DNA of 64,000 bases from Verrucomicrobiota bacterium. GTDB lineage: Bacteria > Verrucomicrobiota > Verrucomicrobiae > Limisphaerales > UBA11358. Numbering within the stretch: position 1 is the stretch's first letter; every line of letters begins with the position of its first letter. Below, in pieces: positions 34,393-43,218 of this stretch. The DNA lies in NCBI GenBank assembly GCA_014860005.1, contig JACZKP010000178.1:10112-74111 (forward strand), read 5' to 3'. The notes below the pieces were generated by a model. That model ran no database searches, was not told where the DNA came from, and worked only from the letters and a program-made list of their open reading frames with translations. The translations under genes and the position numbers were made by a program.

Positions 34393-36312
34393 ATGAGCAA
34401 GACAACTGAAACAAAAAAGAAAACCGCCGCCATGACCAATGGCGCATCCGCGCGACGAGCGCCCGCCGCCAGACGTGCCGAAGTGGGCGCGGCCATGTTC
34501 GGACGCGACATCCTCGTGGAAGCCCTCGAACGCGAAGGCGTGGAAGTCATCTTTGCCTATCCCGGCGGCGCGAGCATGGAAATCCATCAGTCGCTGACGA
34601 AGTCGAAGATTCGCACCATCCTGCCGCGTCATGAACAGGGCGGCAGTTTTGCGGCGGAGGGTTACGCCCGTTCGACCGGCAAAGCGGGCGTGTGCATGGG
34701 AACGAGCGGTCCCGGCGCGACGAATCTTGTCACCGCCATTGCCGATGCCTACATGGATTCCTGTCCGCTCATCGCCATCACCGGACAGGTGACGACGAAC
34801 ATGATCGGTCGGGGCGCTTTCCAGGAAACCGACATCATTGGCGTGACGCTGCCCATTGTGAAACATTCCTATCTGGTCACGGATGTGAACGACATTGCGC
34901 GAATCGTGAAGGAGGCGTTCTACATTGCGCAGAGCGGCCGGCCGGGCCCGGTGGTGATTGATCTGCCCAAGAACATTCAGCAGGCCAAAACGCAGCCCGT
35001 GTGGCCCACCCTCGACCAGATCAAGAAGGGTTTGCGCGGTTACACTCAACCCGACCTGCGCGCGGACGAAGTGGCGCTCAACGAAATCATGGGGCTGATT
35101 GAAAAAGCCGAGCGCCCGGTGCTTTACTGTGGCGGTGGCATCATCACGAGCGGCGCGGCGGCGGAGCTTAAGAAGTTCGCCGAAGCTACGAACATTCCCG
35201 TGACCACCACCTTGATGGGCGTGGGGGGATTTCCGGAGACGCATCCGCTCTCGTTGCGCTGGCTGGGCATGCACGGCGCGGCCTTCGCCAACTGGGCGGT
35301 CAACGGCGAGTACGAGCAACGCAAGTCTTTTAACGACCCGATGGTGAAGGTGAAGGATGGCGCGGACCTGTTGCTCGCGTTCGGCGTGCGGTTCGACGAC
35401 CGCGTGACCGGCAAGTTCGAGGAATTCTGCAAACACGGTACGATCGTTCATGTGGATATTGACGCATCCGAGTTGAACAAGAACCGGCGCGTGCATCTCC
35501 CCGTCGTGGGCGACATCAAGGACGCGCTCACGCGGCTCAACGCCATGATTGCCCGCCGACCGTTGAACAAGCAGCACACCGCCTGGCTGGCGCAGATTGC
35601 GGAATGGAAACAAAAGGCGCCGTTCGCTTACGCCATCACCTCCGAGATCGCGGACAGCGACCACATGAAAGACCATCTCACGGGCCAGGAAAGCCAGATT
35701 ATCCTGCAACAAATGGTCGTCGAGGCGGTTTACGAACTCACCAAGGGCGAGGCCTACATCACCACGGGTGTCGGCCAGCACCAGATGTGGGCCGGGCAAT
35801 GGTACAAGTATTCCTGGCCCCGCCAGTTCATCACCAGCGCCGGCCTCGGTTCGATGGGCTTCGGTTATCCGGCGGCACTCGGCATCAAAGTGGCGCACCC
35901 GGACAAGCAGGTCATTGACATTGACGGCGACGGTTCGTTCCTGATGAACATTCAGGAACTGGCCACGGCGCACGTGGAGAAGATTGCCGCCAAGGCGATC
36001 ATCCTCAACAACCAGCATCTCGGCATGGTGGTGCAATGGGAGGATAAATTCTACGCCGGCAACCGCGGTCACACCTACCTTGGCAACCCGGACGACCGCG
36101 CGCAGATCTACCCCGATTACGTGCGCGTGTGCAATTCCTTCAATGTGAAATGCGAACGCGTGATGTACAAAAAGGACCTGCGCCCCGCCATTCAGCGGAT
36201 GCTCGACGCCGACGAACCGTACGTGCTGGACGTGATCGTGCCCTACACCGAACACGTGCTGCCGTTCATTCCCGCCAACCGGACGGTCGCGGACATGATC
36301 TGGAAGGCATAG
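34393..36312 (+). CDS. ilvB: Acetolactate synthase large subunit
   Basis: A 639-residue ThDP-dependent enzyme. Motifs are FAYPGGASMEIHQSL (with the extended acetohydroxyacid-synthase start), LPRHEQGGSFAAEGYARSTG holding the cofactor Glu, CMGTSGPGATNLVTA, and the ThDP/Mg motif DIDGDGSFLMNIQEL. The ATG at 34393 (MSKTTETKKK) is preferred; an upstream ATG lies inside the repeat. The first 35 or so residues are a Lys/Ala-rich extension beyond the usual N-terminus. No ilvN or ilvC is adjacent, so the small subunit must be encoded elsewhere. A terminator follows the stop. Confidence 0.93.
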   Translation: MSKTTETKKKTAAMTNGASARRAPAARRAEVGAAMFGRDILVEALEREGVEVIFAYPGGASMEIHQSLTKSKIRTILPRHEQGGSFAAEGYARSTGKAGVCMGTSGPGATNLVTAIADAYMDSCPLIAITGQVTTNMIGRGAFQETDIIGVTLPIVKHSYLVTDVNDIARIVKEAFYIAQSGRPGPVVIDLPKNIQQAKTQPVWPTLDQIKKGLRGYTQPDLRADEVALNEIMGLIEKAERPVLYCGGGIITSGAAAELKKFAEATNIPVTTTLMGVGGFPETHPLSLRWLGMHGAAFANWAVNGEYEQRKSFNDPMVKVKDGADLLLAFGVRFDDRVTGKFEEFCKHGTIVHVDIDASELNKNRRVHLPVVGDIKDALTRLNAMIARRPLNKQHTAWLAQIAEWKQKAPFAYAITSEIADSDHMKDHLTGQESQIILQQMVVEAVYELTKGEAYITTGVGQHQMWAGQWYKYSWPRQFITSAGLGSMGFGYPAALGIKVAHPDKQVIDIDGDGSFLMNIQELATAHVEKIAAKAIILNNQHLGMVVQWEDKFYAGNRGHTYLGNPDDRAQIYPDYVRVCNSFNVKCERVMYKKDLRPAIQRMLDADEPYVLDVIVPYTEHVLPFIPANRTVADMIWKA

Positions 36313-36334
36313 GGGTGGCAAGTGGAAACTTTAC

Positions 36335-36372
36335 AGGCCGGGCGCAATATCTTGTCGCCCGGCCTTTGGTTT
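36335..36372 (+). terminator. Terminator after ilvB
   Basis: Perfect 10-bp stem AGGCCGGGCG / CGCCCGGCCT with an 11-base loop, followed by TTGGTTTG. Its stem resembles the terminator at 19238. Confidence 0.75.
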
Positions 36373-36389
36373 GTCAGGCTGGCGAGGTG

Positions 36390-37439
36390 ATGCGGAAAAT
36401 CATTGTCGTTCTGTGGCTGGCGTGCGCGCTTACGGCGCCGGGCGCGGAACGTTTCTTCGACTTCGGCGAATTTCCGGCAGGCCAGACGCCGCCCGGTTTT
36501 CGCAGTGTGGTGGCGGGCGAGGGTTCGCCGGGGGATTGGAGGATCGTCATGGACGAAGTGCCGCCGCGGCTTGAGCCGTTGTCGGACAAGGCCCCGGCGC
36601 TGACCCGCCGGGCCGTGCTCGCCCAATTGAGCCGGGAACCGAATGACGAGCGTTTTCCCATTCTGATGTTCGACGGTGAGACGTTCGGTGATTTTGAACT
36701 GACCACACGGTTGAAACTGATCAGTGGTCAAACCGCGCAGATGGCGGGCATCGCGTTTCGCATGCGGGACGAGAAGAATTTCTACGTCGTCCGCGCGAGC
36801 GGTCTGGGCCGCAATGTCCGTTTTTACAAGGTGGTGGACGGCGCGCGCAGCCAGCCGATTGGCCCGACGGTGGACGTTCCCACTGGCGTCTGGCAGGAAT
36901 TGAAGATCGAGTGCAAGGCCAACAAGATCCAAGTCTGGTTTAACGGCAAGGACATCATTCCCCCGCTCACGGACAACAGTTTTCAGGTGGGCAAGATCGG
37001 TTTCTGGACGATGGCCGACGCGGTGACTCATTTTGCGGACACCAAGATCGTCTATACGCGACGCGAAATTCCAGCGGTGGCCATGGTGCGGGACATGGTC
37101 AAAAAATATCCGCGCCTGCGCGATCTGCGCGTGTATGCGCTCGACGACAACCGGGAACCGCGGGTGGTGGGCAGCAAGCAGGAAGAGGCCCTCGGCAGTC
37201 CTGGCGGAGAATCCGAAGAAGACTGCATCGCCAACGGCAGCACCTACTACGGCAAGGACCGGCAATCGGTTTCCGTCGTGCTGCCGTTGCGCGACCGCAA
37301 TGGCGATCCAATCGCCGCGGTGCGGTTGGTGATGGACACTTTTTCCGGTCAGACCCAGCAAAATGCCCTGGCCCGCGCCCGGCCCATCGTCCAGCAGATG
37401 CAGGCGCGGGTGAGTTCATTGCAGGAGCTGGCACCGTAA
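36390..37439 (+). CDS. Exported DUF1080/concanavalin-like domain protein
   Basis: A 349-residue protein with a signal peptide (MRKIIVVLWLACALTAPGAE). GAGGTG lies just before the ATG. The central region (FGDFELTTRLKLISGQTAQM, GIAFRMRDEKNFYVVRASG, VDVPTGVWQELKIECKANKI, KIGFWTMADAVTHFADTKIV) matches the beta-sandwich of DUF1080/3-keto-disaccharide hydrolase-like proteins. The C-terminal 110 residues form a separate domain resembling a PAS/dCache-like sensory strand set (RQSVSVVLPLRDRNGDPIAA). The function is unknown. Confidence 0.65.
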   Translation: MRKIIVVLWLACALTAPGAERFFDFGEFPAGQTPPGFRSVVAGEGSPGDWRIVMDEVPPRLEPLSDKAPALTRRAVLAQLSREPNDERFPILMFDGETFGDFELTTRLKLISGQTAQMAGIAFRMRDEKNFYVVRASGLGRNVRFYKVVDGARSQPIGPTVDVPTGVWQELKIECKANKIQVWFNGKDIIPPLTDNSFQVGKIGFWTMADAVTHFADTKIVYTRREIPAVAMVRDMVKKYPRLRDLRVYALDDNREPRVVGSKQEEALGSPGGESEEDCIANGSTYYGKDRQSVSVVLPLRDRNGDPIAAVRLVMDTFSGQTQQNALARARPIVQQMQARVSSLQELAP

Positions 37440-37643
37440 CCCCGCCGGCCTGCTGGTCTGCCGCGGCTTCAAGTACGTTCCGGGTTTCGCTTGCCCTCGG
37501 TGGTTTTGAGGGAACCTCGGGTGATAATCTGCATCCCATGTTCTGAGAGGGGCAAGGGGGTTTCGTAACACCGGCATGAGCAGATTTGAGTTTTTCAAGA
37601 TCTCCAAACCGGTGGCGAGGCTCTTGCTTTCTCGGTGGCAAGT

Positions 37644-38189
37644 ATGCGATTGGGCGTTTTCATCGAACGCGACGGCGTGTTGAACAAAGTGCGCGTGGAG
37701 CGCCAGCATCAGGTCAGTCCTGTCATGCTGGAAGATTTCCGCGTTTGCCGGGCCGCCCGCCCGTTGCTGCAGAGTTTGAAGGCGGCGGGTTTCGTTCTGA
37801 TCGCCACCACCAACCAGCCCGGCCTGTCCCACGGCCATCTGCCACGCCGGGAGCTGGACCGAATGCACGAGCAGTTGCGCCGGGAGTTGCCGCTCGACGA
37901 CATATTGATCTGCCCGCATGACGCGACTGACGACTGCCCGTGCCGCAAGCCCCGCCCGGGGTTGCTGGAAGAAGCGGGATTCCAGTGGCACTTGGACTTG
38001 GATCGTTCCTTCGTCATCAGCGACAAGTGGCAGGACGCCGAAGCGGCCCGCCAAGCCGGCTGCACCTCGGTGGTCATCAAATCTCCTTGGCTGGGATCCG
38101 GTCATCACGATTTGCTCGTGCCATCCCTGGCGGCGGCAGTCGAGAAAGTGCTCCAATTGCACGCGACCCCCAACCTGGTCTTCGCGTAA
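37644..38189 (+). CDS. HAD-family heptose-bisphosphatase (GmhB/HisB-N)-like protein with altered nucleophile
   Basis: A 181-residue protein. A GTG at 37635 is an alternative start. It has the GmhB-type zinc loop CPHDATDDCPCRKPRPGLL and the motif ISDKWQDAEAARQAG, and so resembles D,D-heptose 1,7-bisphosphatase of LPS core synthesis. The catalytic motif, normally DRDG, reads IERDGVLN: the nucleophilic Asp is Glu8, while Asp10 remains. In HAD phosphatases the first Asp forms the phospho-intermediate, so activity may be lost. A GT9 heptosyltransferase gene nearby supports the LPS context. Confidence 0.75.
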   Translation: MRLGVFIERDGVLNKVRVERQHQVSPVMLEDFRVCRAARPLLQSLKAAGFVLIATTNQPGLSHGHLPRRELDRMHEQLRRELPLDDILICPHDATDDCPCRKPRPGLLEEAGFQWHLDLDRSFVISDKWQDAEAARQAGCTSVVIKSPWLGSGHHDLLVPSLAAAVEKVLQLHATPNLVFA

Positions 38190-38249
38190 ACTCTTCCTTG
38201 GGGGTACGACTACCTCGTCACGGTTTGCGTCAGCTCCAGGCTTCGATGC

Positions 38250-39104
38250 CTAACGCCTTCCAGGTATTTCTGGCGCGGGGAAGTCACTTGGCGCTGGCCG
38301 GCGCACGCCGCCGGCGACGACATACTTGCCATTGTCATCCACGTGCAGCCGAGGACGGGAATTGACGTATTCGTATGTCTGGCGCAGCACCACGTCACCA
38401 TCCGGGTTCACCATCGTGTAGTTGAACGAGCGGGCACCGTCCTGAAACAGCAGGTGCAGATTGCTGAATTTGTCGAGTTGCGGTTCCGGACGACTGAAGG
38501 AAACCATCGGACCGATGGGAAACACTTTGATCAATCTCGATTCCGATGAGTCGGTCAGTTTCAGATAAAGCCGCAGTTGCGTGCGCATATAGTTGGCCTG
38601 CTGCAGCGTGTATTTGCGGACTTCCGGGACTTCGTTCGTTGTGCCGGGTGCCAGCGGCACGCCAAATTCCTGGGACCACAGTTTGGTGCCGTTAATGATG
38701 TCAAAGGCTTTTGGGGGGGAGTTATGCAAGATGTCCCATTCCTTGACGCGGACGGTGGCGATGACCTTGTAGCGGCCCGTCCGGGAAAGCACAAAGTGCG
38801 GGGCCAGATCCACCCGCCGCGTGGCCATCTGCGAGGATTCCAGCGCGAACTCCCCCAGGACAGGTACTTCACTGTTCTTTACGACCACGAATCCATCGCT
38901 GGATTCAATCGAGAATACAAGCCAGTCCGGCTCGCTGCCAAAACGCAACGTCTGCCCGGAACGATTAGTGATCCGCACCGCAGCGGGCAGACTCTCGCCG
39001 GCGAGGAATTGCTCCTGTTCGAGCGTGACTTCCACCGTTACCTGCGCGCCGGCCGGCAACCACGCTGCCAACACCAATCCAAGGATCAGGCCTTCAAGTT
39101 TCAT
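38250..39104 (-). CDS. Exported hypothetical protein
   Basis: A 284-residue protein with a signal peptide (MKLEGLILGLVLAAWLPAGA). The N-terminal half is a predicted beta-sandwich (VTLEQEQFLAGESLPAAVRI and FVLSRTGRYKVIATVRV) like intracellular-proteinase-inhibitor or Ig-type folds. No enzymatic motif is visible. The C-terminus (YVNSRPRLHVDDNGKYVVAG) resembles unnamed Verrucomicrobiota proteins. It is followed by a GT9 gene on the same strand, 101 bp away on the upstream side. Confidence 0.6.
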   Translation of the reverse strand: MKLEGLILGLVLAAWLPAGAQVTVEVTLEQEQFLAGESLPAAVRITNRSGQTLRFGSEPDWLVFSIESSDGFVVVKNSEVPVLGEFALESSQMATRRVDLAPHFVLSRTGRYKVIATVRVKEWDILHNSPPKAFDIINGTKLWSQEFGVPLAPGTTNEVPEVRKYTLQQANYMRTQLRLYLKLTDSSESRLIKVFPIGPMVSFSRPEPQLDKFSNLHLLFQDGARSFNYTMVNPDGDVVLRQTYEYVNSRPRLHVDDNGKYVVAGGVRRPAPSDFPAPEIPGRR

Positions 39105-39205
39105 TCAACCACTTTAAGCGGCTCCTGAAATGTGGCAAGCTGCAAACCCGCGCAAAAAAACCACTTTGGAATATCCCTTGCCCCGATTCACCGCCATCTA
39201 CCAAG

Positions 39206-40234
39206 TCACCGTTTTTGCCCAGCCTCCAGCAACCGGCGCGCACGCTCGGCAACCGCCTCGGGTGAAATCGCTGTCAGACACTCCATGGGCTGCGGCCACG
39301 CGCAGTGCGATTTCAAGCACGGCGCACAGGGCAAGGGATGTCGCAGCACGTGTTCAAGTTGACCGTAGGGACCGGTACGGCGCGGCTCCGTAGGGCCAAA
39401 CATCGCCACCACCGGCTTGCGCAGCGCCACTGCTATATGCATGGGGCCGGTGTCGTTCGTGATCATTAACTCGCACCGGCGCACCCACTCCACCATTTCC
39501 GGCAGGGAAGTCTGGCCGGTCAAATCCACACAGCGCTCGGGGAAGCCCCGCCAGAGGAATTCGCCCAATGGAATGTCGTCCGTACCACCGAGCACGGCAA
39601 ATCGTACCTCGGCGAAATGCCGGGCCAAATGCTTCATCACTGCGGCGAAATGCTCCACCGGCCAGCGTTTGTTCGCCCAGCGCGCGCCAGGTTGGAGCGC
39701 GACCCAGCGGACTCCTTCCGCCGGCCATTTCATCCTGACACTCGTTGCCAGGGCGGGGCGCTCCGGCAACCAGTCAAAGTTCCAGTGCGTGGGCACCCCG
39801 AGTCGCGGCAACACAGCCAGATACCAATCCACGGCATGGGTGTGAAACGACGCACGATTCACCATGAGGTCATAGAATCCTCGCGCCCCCTCACGTGGTT
39901 CATCAAGGCCGACCAGTAGTTTGCCATTGGCCAGCCACGCAAACGCACCGCTGCGCGCCAACCCTTGCAGGTCTATCACCCAGTCATAAGCCTGCGCCCG
40001 CAACCAGCGTACACTGCTCAGCATTTCCGGCCAATGAACCGGCGACGCCCAGCGGCGGCGTTCAAAGCGGACCACTTTGGCGAGATCAGGATCGCCCTCC
40101 AGCAATGGGGCCAGGGCGGAATCCAACCACCAATGAATCTCGGCGGTGGGAATATGGCGTTTGAGCAGGCGCAGCACGGGAAGCGCCTGCACCACGTCGC
40201 CCAGCGAGCTGGGTTTAAGGATGAGGATTCTCAA
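39206..40234 (-). CDS. Glycosyltransferase family 9 (heptosyltransferase-like)
   Basis: A 342-residue enzyme. It begins MRILILKPSSLGDVVQALPV, the GT9 N-terminal loop, and the donor site is MITNDTGPMHIAVALRKPVV followed by FGPTEPRRTGPYG. QPGARWANKRWPVEHFA is the second conserved block. It should add heptose (or a related sugar) from an ADP-activated donor to LPS core at the inner face of the membrane. The nearby heptose-phosphatase-like gene supports this role. The frame is intact. Confidence 0.88.
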   Translation of the reverse strand: MRILILKPSSLGDVVQALPVLRLLKRHIPTAEIHWWLDSALAPLLEGDPDLAKVVRFERRRWASPVHWPEMLSSVRWLRAQAYDWVIDLQGLARSGAFAWLANGKLLVGLDEPREGARGFYDLMVNRASFHTHAVDWYLAVLPRLGVPTHWNFDWLPERPALATSVRMKWPAEGVRWVALQPGARWANKRWPVEHFAAVMKHLARHFAEVRFAVLGGTDDIPLGEFLWRGFPERCVDLTGQTSLPEMVEWVRRCELMITNDTGPMHIAVALRKPVVAMFGPTEPRRTGPYGQLEHVLRHPLPCAPCLKSHCAWPQPMECLTAISPEAVAERARRLLEAGQKR

Positions 40235-40298
40235 GTGAGACGTGATGCGTGAACCGTGAAACGCGCCCGGCGCGGCAGCTCAAACCACGCATCACGCA

Positions 40299-41021
40299 TC
40301 ACCTTCCGTAGGCCAGCCGTTCCGCCAACCGTTGCGGCAATCCGGCAGCCAGGATTTTCTTCTGGGCGGTTGCGATATCGTAATCCAAGCGGCGTAACTC
40401 AATCGTGCCTTCATGCACGTCGTAAATAACGTATGCCGACTTGGGATTATTATCGCGCGGTTGGCCGACGGCACCCACGTTGACGAAGTATTTCTTGCCG
40501 GGTTCGACCTTGAATTTCGAGTAGGTGCCGCCTCGCACCATGTTGTCGCGCATGAACGCCACCGGCACGTGCGTATGGCCGAAAAAACAGACGGCGGTGT
40601 TCTGGTAGGTGAAACTGGCGGCGGCGGCGAGTTTATCAAACACATAACCCCAACGCTGCGGGCCATCAAGGGTCGCATGCACCAGCGTAAAACTGGTGAC
40701 CATCCGCGTGTATTTGAGGTCGCGCAGCCATTGGCGGTCAGCCTCGCTCAACTGTTTGCGTGTCCAGTTCACCGCCTCGGCGGCGGCGGGATTGAAACCA
40801 TCGAGGTGCTCATCGGAGGAGCAGTATTCGTCGTGGTTGCCCTTCACGCAGGGCATGGCCATGGTGCGGACAATGTCGAGGCACTCCTTGGGATTGGCAT
40901 TGTAACCGACCACGTCACCCAAGCACGCATAATGAGTAATCTTCTGCTGCTTGCAGTCTTCCAGAACGACCTGAAACGCCTCCAGGTTGGCGTGAATGTC
41001 GGCTATGATGGCAAACTTCAT
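40299..41021 (-). CDS. Calcineurin-like metallophosphoesterase (YfcE/MJ0936 type)
   Basis: A 240-residue cytoplasmic protein. Metal motifs are IADIHANLEAF, LGDVVGYNANP, VKGNHDEYC, LVHATLDGP and FFGHTHVP, the complete dinuclear site of the family. These hydrolyse phosphodiesters or act as small-molecule phosphatases; the substrate is not evident. Its stop lies 65 bp from the GT9 start and its start 7 bp from the acylphosphatase stop, all on the same strand, which suggests an operon acyP-phosphoesterase-GT9. Confidence 0.87.
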   Translation of the reverse strand: MKFAIIADIHANLEAFQVVLEDCKQQKITHYACLGDVVGYNANPKECLDIVRTMAMPCVKGNHDEYCSSDEHLDGFNPAAAEAVNWTRKQLSEADRQWLRDLKYTRMVTSFTLVHATLDGPQRWGYVFDKLAAAASFTYQNTAVCFFGHTHVPVAFMRDNMVRGGTYSKFKVEPGKKYFVNVGAVGQPRDNNPKSAYVIYDVHEGTIELRRLDYDIATAQKKILAAGLPQRLAERLAYGR

Positions 41022-41028
41022 TTACTTC

Positions 41029-41307
41029 CTATCGCACAATCTCAAATCCGCGAAATTCATTCTGCGCTTCGGTCCAGCTCACGTCTTCCCGGCGGATGTT
41101 CGCGGCCAGACCTGACTCGCGAATCGCCTCGCGGAACGCTTCCAGTTCCGCCCGGTCACCTTCGGCCACCAACTCCACCCGGCCGTCTGACAAGTTACGC
41201 ACGACGCCGGCAACTTCAAATCCCATCGCCACGCGCCGCACTGTAAACCTAAAGCCCACCCCTTGCACGTGACCGGAGTAAAAAACCTGCATCCGGCAGC
41301 GCTTCAT
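41029..41307 (-). CDS. acyP: Acylphosphatase
   Basis: A 92-residue enzyme hydrolysing acyl phosphates. The phosphate-binding loop GHVQGVGFR (12-20) with its catalytic Arg and the catalytic Asn in GVVRNLSDGRVEL are both present. The ATG at 41307 (MKRCRMQVFYSG) gives the family's usual length; a longer frame reaching 41631 is unsupported. It is transcribed divergently from the FkbM gene across about 240 bp that shows no other gene. Confidence 0.92.
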   Translation of the reverse strand: MKRCRMQVFYSGHVQGVGFRFTVRRVAMGFEVAGVVRNLSDGRVELVAEGDRAELEAFREAIRESGLAANIRREDVSWTEAQNEFRGFEIVR

Positions 41308-41545
41308 GGCACGCCGCCGCCCGGCGAACGTGACTTCGGCAACGCAGCGGCGGGCCAGGCGCTCGTTTCCGCCGATTTTTGCATCGCAGGGATGTAGCCA
41401 AAGCCCGTGCCACAACGCAATGTTTTTCCTCACAGGAATTGATCTCCATCCCCGTTGCATGGACGGTCGGCGCTGCCGGGGCACGAACTGAGCACGAATT
41501 GGGATTTGACCTGTCCTTAAACCACCGATTACGCTCCGCGCCGCT

Positions 41546-42154
41546 GTGAACATCGGCTCAATCATCCACTTTGTCCGGCTGGGGCTTACGAAGAACCGCA
41601 TCGGCCGGTTGCTGCATTCCAATCGGGGCAATGAGATGCTCTATCCCGAAGGCTGGGAGCCCAAAGTGCTCAAATGCCTGTGCGAAACGAAGTGGAACGG
41701 GCCGGTCTGGGACGTGGGCGCGTTTGTCGGGCGGCACGCGTACCGGGTGGCCAAGTTCCACCGGGTCTATGCCTTCGAGCCGAATCTCAATGCCCTGCAA
41801 TTCCTCGGTTACAATGTGAAGGACTGTCAAAACGTCGTGGTCGTGCCCTGCGCGTTGACGGTGGATGGCCAGCCGATGAAAGGCACTGTGGACCCCGACT
41901 TTCTCAAAACGCCCACCGGCCCGCAGGTGGCCACCCTCTCCATCGCCGAGGCGCTGCAAAAGTTCGGCCGGCCCGGCGTGATCAAGATAGACATCGAAGG
42001 CGGCGAATACGACATGCTCAAGTGTGAACTGTTGTTCGATCTTACACTGCTGATCGAGTGGCACCACGAGATTCCCACCGAGCTGCCGCACTGGACAATT
42101 CAGACGATTGATGAGACGCACTCGTTGCTGACCCCGCGCCAGCCCGGCGCGTGA
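41546..42154 (+). CDS. FkbM-like SAM-dependent methyltransferase
   Basis: A 202-residue protein from a GTG start. It has the SAM-binding loop WDVGAFVGRHAYRVAKFHRV, an acidic second motif VYAFEPNLNALQFLGYN and the FkbM motif GVIKIDIEGGEYDMLK. FkbM-type enzymes O-methylate sugars or polyketides. Its stop overlaps the glycosyltransferase start (ATGA-like, 42152-42154), so both are likely used in making the same surface glycan. The N-terminal 30 residues are basic and may touch the membrane. Confidence 0.82.
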   Translation: MNIGSIIHFVRLGLTKNRIGRLLHSNRGNEMLYPEGWEPKVLKCLCETKWNGPVWDVGAFVGRHAYRVAKFHRVYAFEPNLNALQFLGYNVKDCQNVVVVPCALTVDGQPMKGTVDPDFLKTPTGPQVATLSIAEALQKFGRPGVIKIDIEGGEYDMLKCELLFDLTLLIEWHHEIPTELPHWTIQTIDETHSLLTPRQPGA

Positions 42155-43191
42155 TGCTGGACATGGCCTCCTCGCCCTCGGTCAGCCTGCTCATCCCGAC
42201 GCACAACAACGCGCGCACCGTTGCGGAAACCATCGAGTCCTGCACGCGCCAGACCTTTCGCGACCTGGAAATCATCATCTATGACGAGGCCAGCAAGGAC
42301 GCGACCCGGGAGATCATCAATGCCGCGGCGGCCCGCGACCCACGCATCCGCGTTCTGACCAGCGAGGAAAACTCCGGACCGTTGATGGCGTGGCGCAAAT
42401 TGCTGTACGAGGCCCGCGGCCGCTACTGCACCTGGGTCTGGTCGGACGACCTCATTCTGCCGCGCTACGTCGAGGTGCTGCGCGGCGCGTTGGAGCAGAA
42501 CCCGTCCCACCTGCTCGCTGGCTGCAACGCCTACCGGTATTATTATCCCACCGATCCAAGAATTCCGGTGCCGCCAGCCAATCTGAATCAGCCGGACCCA
42601 AGCTGGGGTTTCTTGAATGAGCTGTACCCAACGGCCACCCTCAAGGGCGACGCATACGCACTGGGCATTTTTGCGAAGGTTTATCCTGTGACGCAAATGT
42701 GCAACTTGTTCAAAACTTCCGCCGTGAAAGAGGTGTTTGATCACTACATCCAGCTCGATAATCCCTTCGGCTTCGATTACTCCCGGATGGCCTACGGTAA
42801 CGACGTGGCGTTTCTGAGCGAAATGGGCCTGCGCTCGGGCGAACTGGTGCAGGTGGGCGATCCCTTGGTGGTCGCGCGCTCCACGCCCAACAGCCTGACC
42901 GAACGGCTGATCAAGAAAGACCGCTGGCAGTACTGGCTGCAATATACCTGGGCGTTCTACCACGGGTGGTCGCGGTGTCGCCAACTCTCACCGCGCATGG
43001 ATACCCTCATCAACCTCGCGCTGGATCGTGTTCACTTCTGCAACCTGCCATACGGACTGAAGAACCGACTCTGGCCGAAACACGCGAATCCATTCCGCGC
43101 CGCTCGCGCGCTCTGGTTCATCCTGCGCCATGACCGGCACTTCAAAAAGGACGCGGGGCCAGCCTCCATGGAAGCTTATCTTTTACGGTAA
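42154..43191 (+). CDS. Glycosyltransferase family 2
   Basis: About 345 residues. The GT-A fold begins VSLLIPTHNNARTVAETIES, the donor site is IIYDEASKDATREI, and the DxD-like motif is TWVWSDDLILPRYVEVL. A possible GTG start at 42151 would be nearly identical. The second half (about 230-345) is specific to a subgroup and includes several aromatic residues. The substrate sugar is unknown. It shares an overlap with the FkbM gene and presumably extends or modifies a cell-surface glycan. Confidence 0.85.
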   Translation: MLDMASSPSVSLLIPTHNNARTVAETIESCTRQTFRDLEIIIYDEASKDATREIINAAAARDPRIRVLTSEENSGPLMAWRKLLYEARGRYCTWVWSDDLILPRYVEVLRGALEQNPSHLLAGCNAYRYYYPTDPRIPVPPANLNQPDPSWGFLNELYPTATLKGDAYALGIFAKVYPVTQMCNLFKTSAVKEVFDHYIQLDNPFGFDYSRMAYGNDVAFLSEMGLRSGELVQVGDPLVVARSTPNSLTERLIKKDRWQYWLQYTWAFYHGWSRCRQLSPRMDTLINLALDRVHFCNLPYGLKNRLWPKHANPFRAARALWFILRHDRHFKKDAGPASMEAYLLR

Positions 43192-43218
43192 GCGTGGCGA
43201 CTTCAATTCATCCGCCGC

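Noticed and set aside
34354..36321. A 655-codon open frame antisense to ilvB
   Set aside because: It mirrors the GC-rich coding sequence of a clear ilvB; it is His/Arg/Val-rich with no domain, and such antisense frames are expected at this base composition.
37416..38162. A 248-codon frame antisense to the HAD phosphatase-like gene
   Set aside because: The sense strand has clear HAD zinc-loop motifs; the antisense frame has none.
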